A stretch of 64,000 bases of DNA from Bacteroidota bacterium. GTDB lineage: Bacteria > Bacteroidota > Bacteroidia > Bacteroidales > Dysgonomonadaceae. How positions within the stretch are numbered: position 1 is the stretch's first letter; every line of letters starts with the position of its first letter. The notes below the pieces were generated by a model. That model worked only from the letters and a program-made list of their open reading frames with translations. It had not been told where the DNA came from and made no database searches. Below are positions 1 through 8,917 of this stretch, one piece after another. The DNA lies in NCBI GenBank assembly GCA_023437305.1, contig JAEZGN010000030.1:124001-188000 (forward strand). The letters are read 5' to 3'. The translations under genes were made by a program, and so were the position numbers.

Positions 1-58
1 GGCATACAGAGCATCAAAAGCGGCCATCGTTGATTCCTTGAACAAAAAAAACATGTAA
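1..58 (+). CDS. C-terminal tail of an FtsX/MacB-like ABC permease (cut by window start)
   Basis: Only the last 18 codons are present, read from base 2 and ending at a TAA at 56-58. They contain the stretch YRASKAAIVDSL. This matches the typical C-terminus of MacB/FtsX-type permeases, where the last membrane helix is followed by a proline/tryptophan-alanine-serine-lysine stretch and an ALR-like end. The next gene ends in a similar way (WRASRIQPAEALRDE) and starts four bases later, so the two are probably tandem permeases of one transporter operon. The assignment rests on this short tail and on context. Confidence 0.6.
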   Translation, partial: AYRASKAAIVDSLNKKNM

Positions 59-62
59 GAAT

Positions 63-1319
63 ATGATAAAACAAATTTTTAAAATAATATGGAGTGAGCG
101 AAAAATCAATGTTTGGATATTGTTCGAACTCGTATTGGTCTTTTGTATTCTTTGGTTTTGTGTAGATTACATCTATTTTTTCACAAAACGCTACTTAGAG
201 CCCACAGGCTATAATGTAGAACACGTTTACAACATCAATATGGGTATAAAAGAAGAAGGCCATGTACTTATAAATAATGGAACCGATACTCAAAAAGATT
301 CCTTACTCAACATCGTATGGACTATAGTAGATCGTATAAAAAAATATCCTGATATAGAATATATAAGCCTTTCCTCGGCTGCTGTTCCTTACTCGAGTTC
401 ATTTATGAGCAATAAAGCCTCTTTGGATACGATGATTGATTACATTCAGTTCAAATCGGTTAGTCCTGACTATTTCAATGTTTTCAAAATCAACTTGCAA
501 CAAGGGAAAGTAGAAAACTGGAATAACAAGGATAACATAGTTATCAGCGGAAATAAAGATAATCAATTCTTGAAGCATGATGCTAAACAAATAAAATCAC
601 TCGTACTTGGAGATAACGAAAACAAACAAGTAATAGGAGTTGCAGCATCTTCCAAGAGGAGTGAGTTTGACGAACACAATCCGATAGTTTACACATTATT
701 ATCAACAAACGACAGAGGAATAGTCTATGTTGACGGAACCGAAATCTGCGTACGAGTAAAGGCTGAAGCAGATAAAAATTTCATTGAACGATTTACAAAA
801 GATATGCAGGAACAAATAGCGATAGATCCTTATTTTTTATCGTCTGTAACATCTATCGGTGATCTTAGAAAAGACTTTATGAAATGGAACGGATACGATA
901 ATAACTTCAAGAGTATCTTTTCAATATCATCTTTTCTTTTCATAAATATATTTCTTGCTGTGGTAGGCACATTCTGGTTTAGGATACAGACCCGACGTAA
1001 TGAAATTGGATTGAGAGTAGCTGTAGGATCAACCCGAATGAATATAAAAGCTTTATTCATTTTAGAAACCCTCATCCTGTTGCTATTAGCCAGTCTTATA
1101 GCCACACCGATATGCATAAACATCGCTTTGGCGGATATACTAAGAGATATTGGAGTACCATCCATAGATAGAGGAGAGGAACCAATACAGATAAGCCAAT
1201 ACGTTATCAATTATTTACTTACTGCATTTATACTGATCACAATATCAATATCGGCAGTACTTTATCCCTCGTGGAGAGCATCAAGGATACAACCGGCAGA
1301 AGCTCTGCGAGACGAATAA
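63..1319 (+). CDS. FtsX/MacB-like ABC transporter permease
   Basis: 418-residue inner-membrane permease. One helix lies near residues 15-38. A long periplasmic domain follows (about 50-285), and three more helices near 290-312, 333-358 and 388-410 end in WRASRIQPAEALRDE. This one-plus-three topology with a large periplasmic loop is the MacB/FtsX layout, in which ATP hydrolysis in the cytoplasm moves the periplasmic domain without a channel through the membrane. The gene starts four bases after another permease tail and is followed 21 bases later by a TolC-type channel. The set is therefore probably a tripartite export system; the ATPase and adaptor would lie upstream of the window. Substrate unknown. 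Confidence 0.85.
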   Translation: MIKQIFKIIWSERKINVWILFELVLVFCILWFCVDYIYFFTKRYLEPTGYNVEHVYNINMGIKEEGHVLINNGTDTQKDSLLNIVWTIVDRIKKYPDIEYISLSSAAVPYSSSFMSNKASLDTMIDYIQFKSVSPDYFNVFKINLQQGKVENWNNKDNIVISGNKDNQFLKHDAKQIKSLVLGDNENKQVIGVAASSKRSEFDEHNPIVYTLLSTNDRGIVYVDGTEICVRVKAEADKNFIERFTKDMQEQIAIDPYFLSSVTSIGDLRKDFMKWNGYDNNFKSIFSISSFLFINIFLAVVGTFWFRIQTRRNEIGLRVAVGSTRMNIKALFILETLILLLLASLIATPICINIALADILRDIGVPSIDRGEEPIQISQYVINYLLTAFILITISISAVLYPSWRASRIQPAEALRDE

Positions 1320-1340
1320 AACAGAAATAAAATAAAGAGT

Positions 1341-2822
1341 ATGAAAAAGATTTTTTCTTCTATACTATTGCTGGCTTTATTGACAGGTTTGAGGGCACAA
1401 GATACGATTACAGTAAATCTTCCTGAAGCTATTCAACGAAGTGTCTCTATTTCGGTAGATGCTGTTGTAGCCCGCAACCAATTTAAATCAAGTTATTGGG
1501 GATATAGAACATATAAAGCCGAATTGTTACCCGAAGTAACACTAAATACAACCCTGCCCTACTATTCTAAATCGTACAATCCATTTCAGAATTCGGACGG
1601 AACATACACATTTGTAAGCAACGACTATAGTAAAATAGACGCAGGGGTATCTATATCTCAGAATATTCCTTTAACCGGCGCCACACTCTCCGTAGAAAGC
1701 AGTTTCCAAAGATTAGAGCAATACGGTGCCAACGGCTCTACTAGATACATGGCAATTCCCGGATCGATAACACTCCAACAACCTATTTTTGGATTCAACC
1801 GTGTGAAATGGTTACAAAAAATAGAACCGGTAAAGTATCAGGGAGCAAAACAACAATTGATAGCCGACATGGAAGATGTATCTAATACGGCGATTCAGTA
1901 CTATTTCAATTTACTCTTGGGACAGATAAATATGGAAATAGCACAGCAGAATTTAAAAAATACAGAAAAACTCTATACGATAGCCGAAGCTAGAAGAAAA
2001 ATAGGACAAATTTCTGAAAATGATTTATTACAACTAAAAGTCTCATTACTTAAAGCCGAATCATACCTCACGGACGCACAAGCCTCTTTAAATTCAAGAA
2101 TGTTTCAGCTGCGTTCCTTTCTAGGATATGGAGAAGACATTATCATTAAGCCCGCTATACCGGAGGGACTTTTAAGTAGAATGCCGGTTTTGTCTTATCC
2201 GCAGGTGGTAACTTTGGCACGAGAAAACAACCCCTTTACTCAGAATATCCAGAAAAGAATGCTGGAAGCCTCTCGTGATGTAAGTCAGGCAAAAGCAGAC
2301 CGTTGGAATGCAACATTATTTGTTTCATTCGGAATGTCGGGACAGGAAGACCGTTTTTCGCAAGCCTTCAACAGCAACAACTGGAGAAACAATCAAGTCG
2401 TTAATGTTGGTATAAAAATACCGATCTTGGATTGGGGCAAAAGCAAAGGAAAAGTAAAAATAGCTGAAGCTAATCGTGAAGTAGAAAATTCTAAGATAGA
2501 AAAAGAGCAAATAGATTTCAATCAAAATGTATATCTTCGTGTACAGAACTTTAATAGTCAGTCGAAGCAATTGGAGCTGGCAAAAGAAACAGATATAATT
2601 GCCCAGCAACGTTACAATACATCTATCGAAGCTTTTGTATTAGGTAAAATTGATGTATTAAACCTGAACGACTCCCAATCTTCGAAAGATGAAGCCAGAC
2701 GTAATTATATCGAACAAATGTATCTGTTGTGGTCATATTATTACCAGATAAGAAGTCTGACCCTTTACGATTTTTTAGATAATAAAGAAATATCCGCCGA
2801 TTACGATAAGATTGTTGATTAA
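1341..2822 (+). CDS. TolC-family outer-membrane efflux protein
   Basis: 493 residues with a signal peptide (MKKIFSSILLLALLTGLRAQ). The mature part shows the duplicated helical-hairpin pattern of the OEP/TolC family: long helices rich in Q, N, E and A (for example around residues 175-260 and 315-400), each followed by short beta segments. Such proteins form trimers that make an outer-membrane barrel and a periplasmic tunnel. It lies directly after an MacB-like permease on the same strand, so it is probably the outer-membrane exit of that transporter. It is followed by a two-component pair that may sense the envelope state or the exported compound. Substrate not visible. Confidence 0.9.
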   Translation: MKKIFSSILLLALLTGLRAQDTITVNLPEAIQRSVSISVDAVVARNQFKSSYWGYRTYKAELLPEVTLNTTLPYYSKSYNPFQNSDGTYTFVSNDYSKIDAGVSISQNIPLTGATLSVESSFQRLEQYGANGSTRYMAIPGSITLQQPIFGFNRVKWLQKIEPVKYQGAKQQLIADMEDVSNTAIQYYFNLLLGQINMEIAQQNLKNTEKLYTIAEARRKIGQISENDLLQLKVSLLKAESYLTDAQASLNSRMFQLRSFLGYGEDIIIKPAIPEGLLSRMPVLSYPQVVTLARENNPFTQNIQKRMLEASRDVSQAKADRWNATLFVSFGMSGQEDRFSQAFNSNNWRNNQVVNVGIKIPILDWGKSKGKVKIAEANREVENSKIEKEQIDFNQNVYLRVQNFNSQSKQLELAKETDIIAQQRYNTSIEAFVLGKIDVLNLNDSQSSKDEARRNYIEQMYLLWSYYYQIRSLTLYDFLDNKEISADYDKIVD

Positions 2823-2863
2823 CTTCAAAATCATTATTTTTATCCACTAGAACGAAGATTTTT

Positions 2864-4231
2864 ATGATACTGATCTGTGACGACGATGCTGCTATACGTT
2901 CATCCCTTTCTTTAGTATTAAAAAGGGCCGGATATGAAACAGCGAATGCAACATCCCCTCAAGAGGCAATAGCTTTTGTAAAAGAGACATCTCCCGATCT
3001 GATCCTAATGGATATGAATTATACCAAAGGTACAAGCGGAGAAGAAGGTCTTATTTTACTGAAGCAAGTGAAAATTTATTGTCCTCACGTACCTGTTATA
3101 CTTATTACGGCATGGGGATCGATCAACCTTGCCGTAAGGGGGATACAAGCCGGAGCTTTTGATTTTGTCACCAAACCTTGGAACAATATGGCGTTACTAA
3201 ACACCATTCAGACAGCTATACAGTTGAAGGAAGGAAGTGAAAAAGAGGCAGCCGGAAACAATTCACATATCAGTAGCGACGAAGCTTTTCGGAATGATAA
3301 AATCATAGGCAAGTCCCCTCTCCTACAAAATGTATTCAATACAATTTCGCGCGTAGCCAAAACCAATGCCTCTATCCTTATTACAGGCGAAAGTGGTACA
3401 GGAAAAGAGCTTATAGCAGAGGCTATACACGAGAACAGCGACAGAAAGAAGAACCCTTTTGTGAAGGTAAACCTAGGGGGTATTTCACAATCTCTTTTCG
3501 AAAGTGAAATGTTTGGCCATAAAAAAGGTGCGTTTACCGATGCTCATTATGACAGAGTTGGCCGCTTCGAATTAGCAAATAAAGGAAGCATATTCCTCGA
3601 TGAAATAGGAGAATTAGATGCAGCATGTCAGGTAAAATTATTAAGGGTACTGCAAGATAAAACCTTCGAATCGTTGGGTGACAGCAAGCAAAAGCAAGTC
3701 GATGTGCGTGTCATTAGTGCAACCAATCGCAATCTTGCCGACATGGTCTCTAAAGGCATATTCAGAGAAGATTTGTTCTACAGGATCAACCTTATCACAA
3801 TAAGAGTTCCGGCTTTGCGTGAGCGTATAGACGACATTCCATTACTTGTAAAACATTTCGCAAAAAAACAAGTGGAAATAAACGGATTAGAAAATATTGA
3901 ATTTACATCAGAAGCAATTAGCTTCTTGAAAAGATTACCATATCCGGGAAATATAAGGGAATTGAAAAATCTGGTAGACAGAGTTATTCTCGTCTCAGGT
4001 AAAAACATACTTACCGATAGCGATTTTAAAGATCAATATACAGCAATCCCCAATTCATCGTCTACACTCCCCGACTCTATCTATCCTTTAGACGAATTGG
4101 AGAAAAAGATGATAGAAAAAGCAATGGAACTATATGGGGGTAATCTCTCGAAGGTGGCAACAGCACTAGGCGTAAGCAGGCAAGCATTGTACCGAAGGTT
4201 GGAAAAATATGGAATAAGTACAAATGATTAG
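2864..4231 (+). CDS. Sigma-54-dependent NtrC-family response regulator
   Basis: 455 residues in three parts. The receiver domain (1-120) has an acidic pocket DDD at 6-8, likely phospho-acceptor D50 in LILMDMN, and conserved K104. The AAA+ domain (about 145-385) has Walker A GESGTGKE at 175-182, the sigma-54 contact loop as GAFTDA (222-227, the usual final G being D) and Walker B IFLDEIGE. The C-terminus is a Fis-type helix-turn-helix (LSKVATALGVSRQALYRRL). It would activate sigma-54 promoters when phosphorylated by the kinase encoded six bases downstream. Targets are not visible; the export genes upstream are the obvious candidates. Confidence 0.93.
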   Translation: MILICDDDAAIRSSLSLVLKRAGYETANATSPQEAIAFVKETSPDLILMDMNYTKGTSGEEGLILLKQVKIYCPHVPVILITAWGSINLAVRGIQAGAFDFVTKPWNNMALLNTIQTAIQLKEGSEKEAAGNNSHISSDEAFRNDKIIGKSPLLQNVFNTISRVAKTNASILITGESGTGKELIAEAIHENSDRKKNPFVKVNLGGISQSLFESEMFGHKKGAFTDAHYDRVGRFELANKGSIFLDEIGELDAACQVKLLRVLQDKTFESLGDSKQKQVDVRVISATNRNLADMVSKGIFREDLFYRINLITIRVPALRERIDDIPLLVKHFAKKQVEINGLENIEFTSEAISFLKRLPYPGNIRELKNLVDRVILVSGKNILTDSDFKDQYTAIPNSSSTLPDSIYPLDELEKKMIEKAMELYGGNLSKVATALGVSRQALYRRLEKYGISTND

Positions 4232-4236
4232 GAGTT

Positions 4237-5535
4237 ATGAAGTCAAAAATCTTATTCTGGATATTAGCAGTTCTCGTCTTTGGCTCTTTATTGACTATAG
4301 GGTTTGTTTTTTTTAGAACAGACTTATACAAATTTCTACTTATAGAAGGAATAGCTATCCTTGCCATTGTATTTTTTATGACCCTCTACTACCGACTTAT
4401 AAAACCCTACCAGATTATTAGCGATGGAATGGAACTACTAAAAGAACAAGATTTCTCTACGCGTCTGCGCCCCGTATCGGATAGCGAAGCCAACAAGCTG
4501 ATTGAGATTTTCAATAAGATGATGGATCAATTGAAAGACGAAAGGCTGCAAGTGAGAGAGAAAAATCATTTTCTTGATTTGCTTATACAAGCATCCCCAC
4601 AAGGAGTGATCATTTTAGATTTTGACGATAAAATCACAGAGGTTAACCCATCCGGACTACGCCTGTTGAGTATAAACAATATCAATGACGTAAAAAACAA
4701 AAAGCTTGATGAATCGGGAATAAATATAGGAGATCAACTCAGCAAACTAAAGCAAGGAGAAGATGTAGTGATACGAAGTTCGGGTATAACAATGTATCGG
4801 TGCTCTCGCTCTTCGTTTATAGACAGAGGCTTTGCGCACCCTTTTATCCTTATCGAAGAGTTGACTCATGAATTACTAAAAATAGAGAAAAAATCATACG
4901 AAGGCATTATCCGCATGATGGCACATGAAGTAAACAATTCGGTGGGTGCAGTAAGTTCTACCCTTAATGTTATCTCGGATATATTACAGCAGAATGAAAA
5001 CAGCGAATTGATCGATGTATTGCCGGCTGTAGACGCATCCTTCGACAGATGTAAGCATTTGGGGCATTTTATCAGCAATTTTGCCGAAGTTGTAAAAATC
5101 CCCGAACCGTCGGTATCCGATGTAAGCATAAATGAGTTGGCACGGTCTGTCGAATCTCTCTCCCGAGCAGAATGCTTAAAAAGAAATATAAATCTTAGAT
5201 TGAGTCTGACTACCGAGAACGATTTAGCATGTATAGACAGTATACAATTTGAACAAGTGCTGGTAAATATTGTAAAAAATGCCTACGAAGCAATAGACAA
5301 AAATGGAGATATAAATATCATTACTACCTCTCAGCCCCTTTCTATCACCATTGAAGATAATGGACCTGATATATCGGAAGAAACAAAACAAAAACTATTC
5401 ACACCTTTCTTTACTACCAAACAAACTGGTCAGGGAATCGGATTAATGTTTGTTCGTGAAGTCTTGCTTAATCATAATTGCAAATTTGATTTGAAGTCGG
5501 AAAATGGCCGGACAAAATTCGAAATCTTTTTCTAA
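4237..5535 (+). CDS. Sensor histidine kinase (NtrB-like, HAMP-PAS)
   Basis: 432 residues. Two N-terminal membrane helices (about 5-27 and 33-52) are separated by almost no periplasmic loop. A HAMP-like segment follows (about 55-105), then a PAS-like domain (115-205) and a dimerisation helix with the phospho-acceptor in MMAHEVNNSVGAV (H230). The C-terminal ATPase domain has an N box (NIVKNAYEAI), a G1 box (IEDNGPDI) and a G2 box (GQGIGLMFV). The minimal outside loop suggests that it senses a membrane or cytoplasmic cue. It partners the NtrC-type regulator six bases upstream and ends the export operon. It is convergent with the Nudix regulator gene. Confidence 0.92.
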   Translation: MKSKILFWILAVLVFGSLLTIGFVFFRTDLYKFLLIEGIAILAIVFFMTLYYRLIKPYQIISDGMELLKEQDFSTRLRPVSDSEANKLIEIFNKMMDQLKDERLQVREKNHFLDLLIQASPQGVIILDFDDKITEVNPSGLRLLSINNINDVKNKKLDESGINIGDQLSKLKQGEDVVIRSSGITMYRCSRSSFIDRGFAHPFILIEELTHELLKIEKKSYEGIIRMMAHEVNNSVGAVSSTLNVISDILQQNENSELIDVLPAVDASFDRCKHLGHFISNFAEVVKIPEPSVSDVSINELARSVESLSRAECLKRNINLRLSLTTENDLACIDSIQFEQVLVNIVKNAYEAIDKNGDINIITTSQPLSITIEDNGPDISEETKQKLFTPFFTTKQTGQGIGLMFVREVLLNHNCKFDLKSENGRTKFEIFF

Positions 5536-5570
5536 CAACAGGCATTTGTATTCATATCCGAGAGATACGA

Positions 5571-6314
5571 TCACATTGTATCCTTTATATCGGGAGATAT
5601 AAAGCTATATAAAATAGGGGCATTATACTCTTTACCTTTTTTTCGTTCGTCCAGTTGAATAACAAATCCTTCCTGAAGTATTTTTCGTTGAAAGTTGCGT
5701 CTATCAAGCTTCTTGTTCAAAAATATTTCATGAATCTTTCTCAACTCAGTCATCATAAATTTTTCGGGAAGCAGCTCATATCCTACAGGTATTATTGGCA
5801 TCAAAAGTTTGATCGTCTCCTGTGCCTTTTTAATAATAAGCTCATGATCTGAATACATAACCGGTAATTTGTTTATATCATACCAATGTAATTGCTTTTT
5901 TTCAGATACAAAATCATTAACCTCATCATACTTCACCAAAGCAAAATAGCCCATTGTTATAAATCGCCTTAATAGCCATTTTCCATCATTTCTTACCGAG
6001 CTATATTGAGCTACATAATCTAGGTTTTGTTTCATGATAGTCCTCTTAGGATCACTAAACAATGCAAATTGCTTTAGGAAAATATTGTTCAACCCGGTAT
6101 ACAGTTCCAGTATTCTGTGTGCCGCTTGATCAGCACTTTCATCATTAAAAACAAATCCACCTAATAAAGCTTTATAGTTATCTATACCAAAATCACGGAG
6201 CAGGACTTTTATTTTTCCTTTGTGAAAGGCTATTATCACACAATCTACCGAAAAGCCTGGGTGCGAATTCTCTGCGGTATGATCTTCATACGTCAATCTA
6301 GTTAAATCGTTCAT
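5571..6314 (-). CDS. Nudix-domain transcription regulator (NrtR/AraR-like), catalytically degenerate
   Basis: 247 residues. The N-terminal Nudix fold (about 20-150) is followed by a winged-helix-like C-terminus (about 165-245, with LRKIHEIFLNKKLDRRNFQRK). This is the architecture of NrtR-type regulators, which bind a nucleotide-sugar-like or sugar ligand and release DNA. The Nudix box starts at G53 and keeps E59, R67 and G74, but the REuxEE core reads R67-I-L-E-L-Y, so the metal-binding glutamates are missing and hydrolysis is unlikely. The gene diverges from a secreted glycosidase/phosphatase operon and has two matching palindromes in the shared upstream region, so it probably represses that operon. 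The ligand cannot be read from the sequence. Confidence 0.85.
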   Translation of the reverse strand: MNDLTRLTYEDHTAENSHPGFSVDCVIIAFHKGKIKVLLRDFGIDNYKALLGGFVFNDESADQAAHRILELYTGLNNIFLKQFALFSDPKRTIMKQNLDYVAQYSSVRNDGKWLLRRFITMGYFALVKYDEVNDFVSEKKQLHWYDINKLPVMYSDHELIIKKAQETIKLLMPIIPVGYELLPEKFMMTELRKIHEIFLNKKLDRRNFQRKILQEGFVIQLDERKKGKEYNAPILYSFISPDIKDTM

Positions 6315-6352
6315 AATCCAGATTTCTATATCCTATTAAAATGATGAGTCTG

Positions 6353-6360
6353 CAAAATTA
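6353..6360 (-). promoter_or_regulatory. -7 promoter element for the Nudix regulator gene
   Basis: On the minus strand this reads TAATTTTG, a full match to the Bacteroidetes TAnnTTTG consensus, about 38 bases before the regulator's ATG. No clear TTTG -33 box was found. Confidence 0.5.
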
Positions 6361-6417
6361 GAGAATATATTTTGAATAAAATTATGTTTACTAAAGTCAA
6401 ATTGTGTTATAAAACAT

Positions 6418-6440
6418 ATATGCGTATTTTGTACGCATAT
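6418..6440. promoter_or_regulatory. Operator 1: perfect 9-bp palindrome ATATGCGTA-N5-TACGCATAT
   Basis: Perfect inverted repeat with 9-base arms and a 5-base spacer. It lies between the divergent promoters of the Nudix regulator and the GH3 operon. Its core, TGCGTA-N5-TACGCA, has the same geometry as operator 2, whose centre is 65 bases downstream. NrtR-type regulators typically bind palindromes of about 21 bases, so this is the likely binding site of the adjacent regulator. Confidence 0.75.
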
Positions 6441-6466
6441 TAATTTTTTTCTTCAAAATCTATAAA

Positions 6467-6474
6467 TATATTTG
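6467..6474 (+). promoter_or_regulatory. -7 promoter element of the GH3/phosphatase operon
   Basis: TATATTTG matches TAnnTTTG. A T-rich stretch (TTTT) lies about 19 bases upstream in place of a -33 box. Operator 1 lies just upstream and operator 2 at about +5 to +25, an arrangement that suits repression. Confidence 0.65.
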
Positions 6475-6485
6475 CAAAACAAACA

Positions 6486-6502
6486 TGCGTTTAATTAACG
6501 CA
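6486..6502. promoter_or_regulatory. Operator 2: TGCGTT-N5-AACGCA
   Basis: Inverted repeat with 6-base arms and the same 5-base spacer and TGCGT core as operator 1. It covers the expected transcription start of the GH3 operon, where a bound repressor would block RNA polymerase. Confidence 0.7.
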
Positions 6503-6524
6503 CTTAAACATAAATATCAATATT

Positions 6525-8858
6525 ATGAAAAAGAAGTATATTCCAATACTCTTACTCGGAGTATTGAGTTTGCAATGTACACAGCCAACTAAAACCGATG
6601 ATTACATCCTCGTAGAAAATAAGGGTGGGCCAACATTGGGATACTCAGCAGCATCAGGTGTAAAGATCATTAAAGTTGATGATCTTAAGTTTAAAGACCT
6701 CAACAAGAACGGAAAGCTTGATAAGTATGAAGATTGGCGTTTGCCTGTTCAAGAAAGAGCAGAGAACCTCGCTTCACTGATGTCCATAGAAGAGATTGCA
6801 GGTTTGATGCTGTATAGTGCACACCAATCATTACCGGCAAAAGAAGATGGTTTTCTGGCTGGAACTTATGAAGGAAAACCCTTTACAGAAAGCGGAGCAA
6901 ACGCTTGGGATTTGACAGATCAGCAAAAGAAGTTTTTGAAAGAAGACAACTTGCGACATGTACTGGTTATGGGCATCCAAAGCCCTGAAGTAGCAGCTCG
7001 CTGGAACAATCAGATGCAAGCCTACATCGAAGGTCTTGGATTAGGTATTCCGGGAAATACAAGTTCAGACCCTCGACATTCGGGTCAACTGGCAGGCTCT
7101 TCCAACCCTGAATTTAACGCAGGAGGAGACCGCATATCCATTTGGCCCGACGGATTAGCTATGGCAGCAACATTTGATCCTTCGATAGTAAAGCAATTCG
7201 GAGAGGTAGCAGCCAAAGAGTATAGAGCATTGGGTATAGCTACAGCACTTTCACCCCAAATAGATTTAGGTACTGAGCCTCGCTGGTTCCGCATCAACAT
7301 GACATTTGGCGAAAGTCCTGAATTAGCAACAGATATGGCTCGTGCCTATATTGATGGCTTCCAAACTTCGGAAAGAAATGCAGAAATTAAAGACGGATGG
7401 GGTTATAACAGTGTAAATGCGATGGTGAAACACTGGCCTAGTGGAGGACCTGAAGAAGGAGGCCGTGACGGACATTGGGCATTCGGAAAATTTGCTGTCT
7501 ATCCGGGAAATAATTTTGAAACACATCTGAAACCGTTTCTCGAAGGGGCTTTCAAGTTGGAAGGCAAAACAGCCGAAGCATCAGCCGTTATGCCATACTA
7601 TACAATATCATACAATCAGGCAGAAGACGGAACAAACTATGCCAATGGATTTAGTAAGTATATAATAACAGACCTTCTTCGCAACAAGTATAGATATGAT
7701 GGTGTAGTCTGCACCGACTGGCTGATTACGGGCGATGAAGGAAAATCTCCCGGAGATTTTTTAGGAAAGCCATGGGGAGCAGAGAAACTTTCTATACCGG
7801 AAAGACATTACCTAACCATCATGGCAGGAGTCGATCAGTTTGGAGGCAACAATGATAAAGAACCTGTATTAGAAGCTTATCGTATGGGTGTAAAAGAACA
7901 TGGAGAAGAATTTATGCGTAAACGCTTCGAGCAGTCGGCCGTTCGTTTATTAAAGAATATTTTCCGGGTAGGGCTATTCGAAAACCCATATCTTGATCCT
8001 AAAGAAAGTGAGGCAACAGTTGGTTGCGAAGCTTTTGTAAATGCAGGTTATGAAGCTCAGTTGAAGTCTATCGTGCTGTTGAAAAATAAATCGACAGTAT
8101 TACCAATAAAGGATAGTAAGAAAACGGTATACATTCCTAAGAAAATAAATCCTTCGGTTAGAGACTGGTGGGGCAATATAACTCCAGAAACTGAGGCTAT
8201 ACCAATAAATCTAGACTTAGTAAAAGAGTATTTCAATGTAACAGACAATCCTCAAAATGCAGATTTTGCTCTTGTATTTGTAAACTCTCCGCATAGCAAT
8301 AGCGATGGTGGTGGCTATGATAAAGAAGATAGAAAAGCCGGAGGCAATGGGTATGTTCCTATTTCTTTACAATACGGGCCTTATACAGCTACAGAAGCCA
8401 GAAGTCACAGCATTGCCGCAGGAGACCCTGTAGTAGATCCTTCTATAACAGACAGATCATACAAAGGAAAGTCTACAACCGTAGTTAATACAAAAGATTT
8501 GAATACGATACTGGATACAAAAACACAAATGGGCGATAAGCCAGTTGTAGTTGTTGTAAATGCTACCAGACCGATGGTATTTAACGAATTCGAAAGCAAA
8601 GTAGAAGGTATCGTTATTCGTTTTGGGGTATCAGACAGAGCCGTAATGGATATCGTTTCGGGCAAGGCAGAGCCTTCAGGCCTACTTCCTGTGCAAATGC
8701 CGGCTAACATGGTTACAGTAGAAAAGCAAAAAGAAGATGTTCCTTTCGATATGGAATGCCATACAGATACAGAAGGTAACACTTATGATTTCGGATTTGG
8801 ACTCAACTGGAAAGGGGTAATAAAAGATGCACGCAATCAGAAATACATAAAACATTAA
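6525..8858 (+). CDS. Glycoside hydrolase family 3 lipoprotein (beta-glucosidase-like)
   Basis: 777 residues. The N-terminus has a lipobox (LLLGVLSLQC), so this is a lipoprotein at the periplasm or cell surface. The GH3 N-terminal barrel begins near KYEDWRLPVQERAENL and contains KHWPSGGPEEGGRDGHW. The nucleophile aspartate lies in YDGVVCTDW. The C-terminal alpha/beta sandwich starts around residue 505 (KSIVLLKNKSTVLPI). It should remove non-reducing beta-linked sugars, probably glucose or xylose; the exact substrate is not readable. It is the first gene of a Nudix-controlled operon with two phosphatases and a TonB receptor, which suggests a phosphorylated or phosphate-linked glycoside as target. 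Confidence 0.9.
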   Translation: MKKKYIPILLLGVLSLQCTQPTKTDDYILVENKGGPTLGYSAASGVKIIKVDDLKFKDLNKNGKLDKYEDWRLPVQERAENLASLMSIEEIAGLMLYSAHQSLPAKEDGFLAGTYEGKPFTESGANAWDLTDQQKKFLKEDNLRHVLVMGIQSPEVAARWNNQMQAYIEGLGLGIPGNTSSDPRHSGQLAGSSNPEFNAGGDRISIWPDGLAMAATFDPSIVKQFGEVAAKEYRALGIATALSPQIDLGTEPRWFRINMTFGESPELATDMARAYIDGFQTSERNAEIKDGWGYNSVNAMVKHWPSGGPEEGGRDGHWAFGKFAVYPGNNFETHLKPFLEGAFKLEGKTAEASAVMPYYTISYNQAEDGTNYANGFSKYIITDLLRNKYRYDGVVCTDWLITGDEGKSPGDFLGKPWGAEKLSIPERHYLTIMAGVDQFGGNNDKEPVLEAYRMGVKEHGEEFMRKRFEQSAVRLLKNIFRVGLFENPYLDPKESEATVGCEAFVNAGYEAQLKSIVLLKNKSTVLPIKDSKKTVYIPKKINPSVRDWWGNITPETEAIPINLDLVKEYFNVTDNPQNADFALVFVNSPHSNSDGGGYDKEDRKAGGNGYVPISLQYGPYTATEARSHSIAAGDPVVDPSITDRSYKGKSTTVVNTKDLNTILDTKTQMGDKPVVVVVNATRPMVFNEFESKVEGIVIRFGVSDRAVMDIVSGKAEPSGLLPVQMPANMVTVEKQKEDVPFDMECHTDTEGNTYDFGFGLNWKGVIKDARNQKYIKH

Positions 8859-8917
8859 TACAAAACTATTAGTCATCTTTAATACACAATATTAACCTAC
8901 TTTAATCTTTAAACTTT

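Noticed and set aside
3163..3172. TTTTGTCACC inside the NtrC-type regulator gene, matching part of the three-part motif
   Set aside because: It lies in codons of the conserved FVTKPW receiver segment and lacks the rest of the motif, so it is a chance match.
5582..5605. Small CTTTATAT/ATATAAAG stem at the end of the Nudix gene as a terminator
   Set aside because: It lies inside the coding sequence, is purely AT-paired and lacks a following T run.
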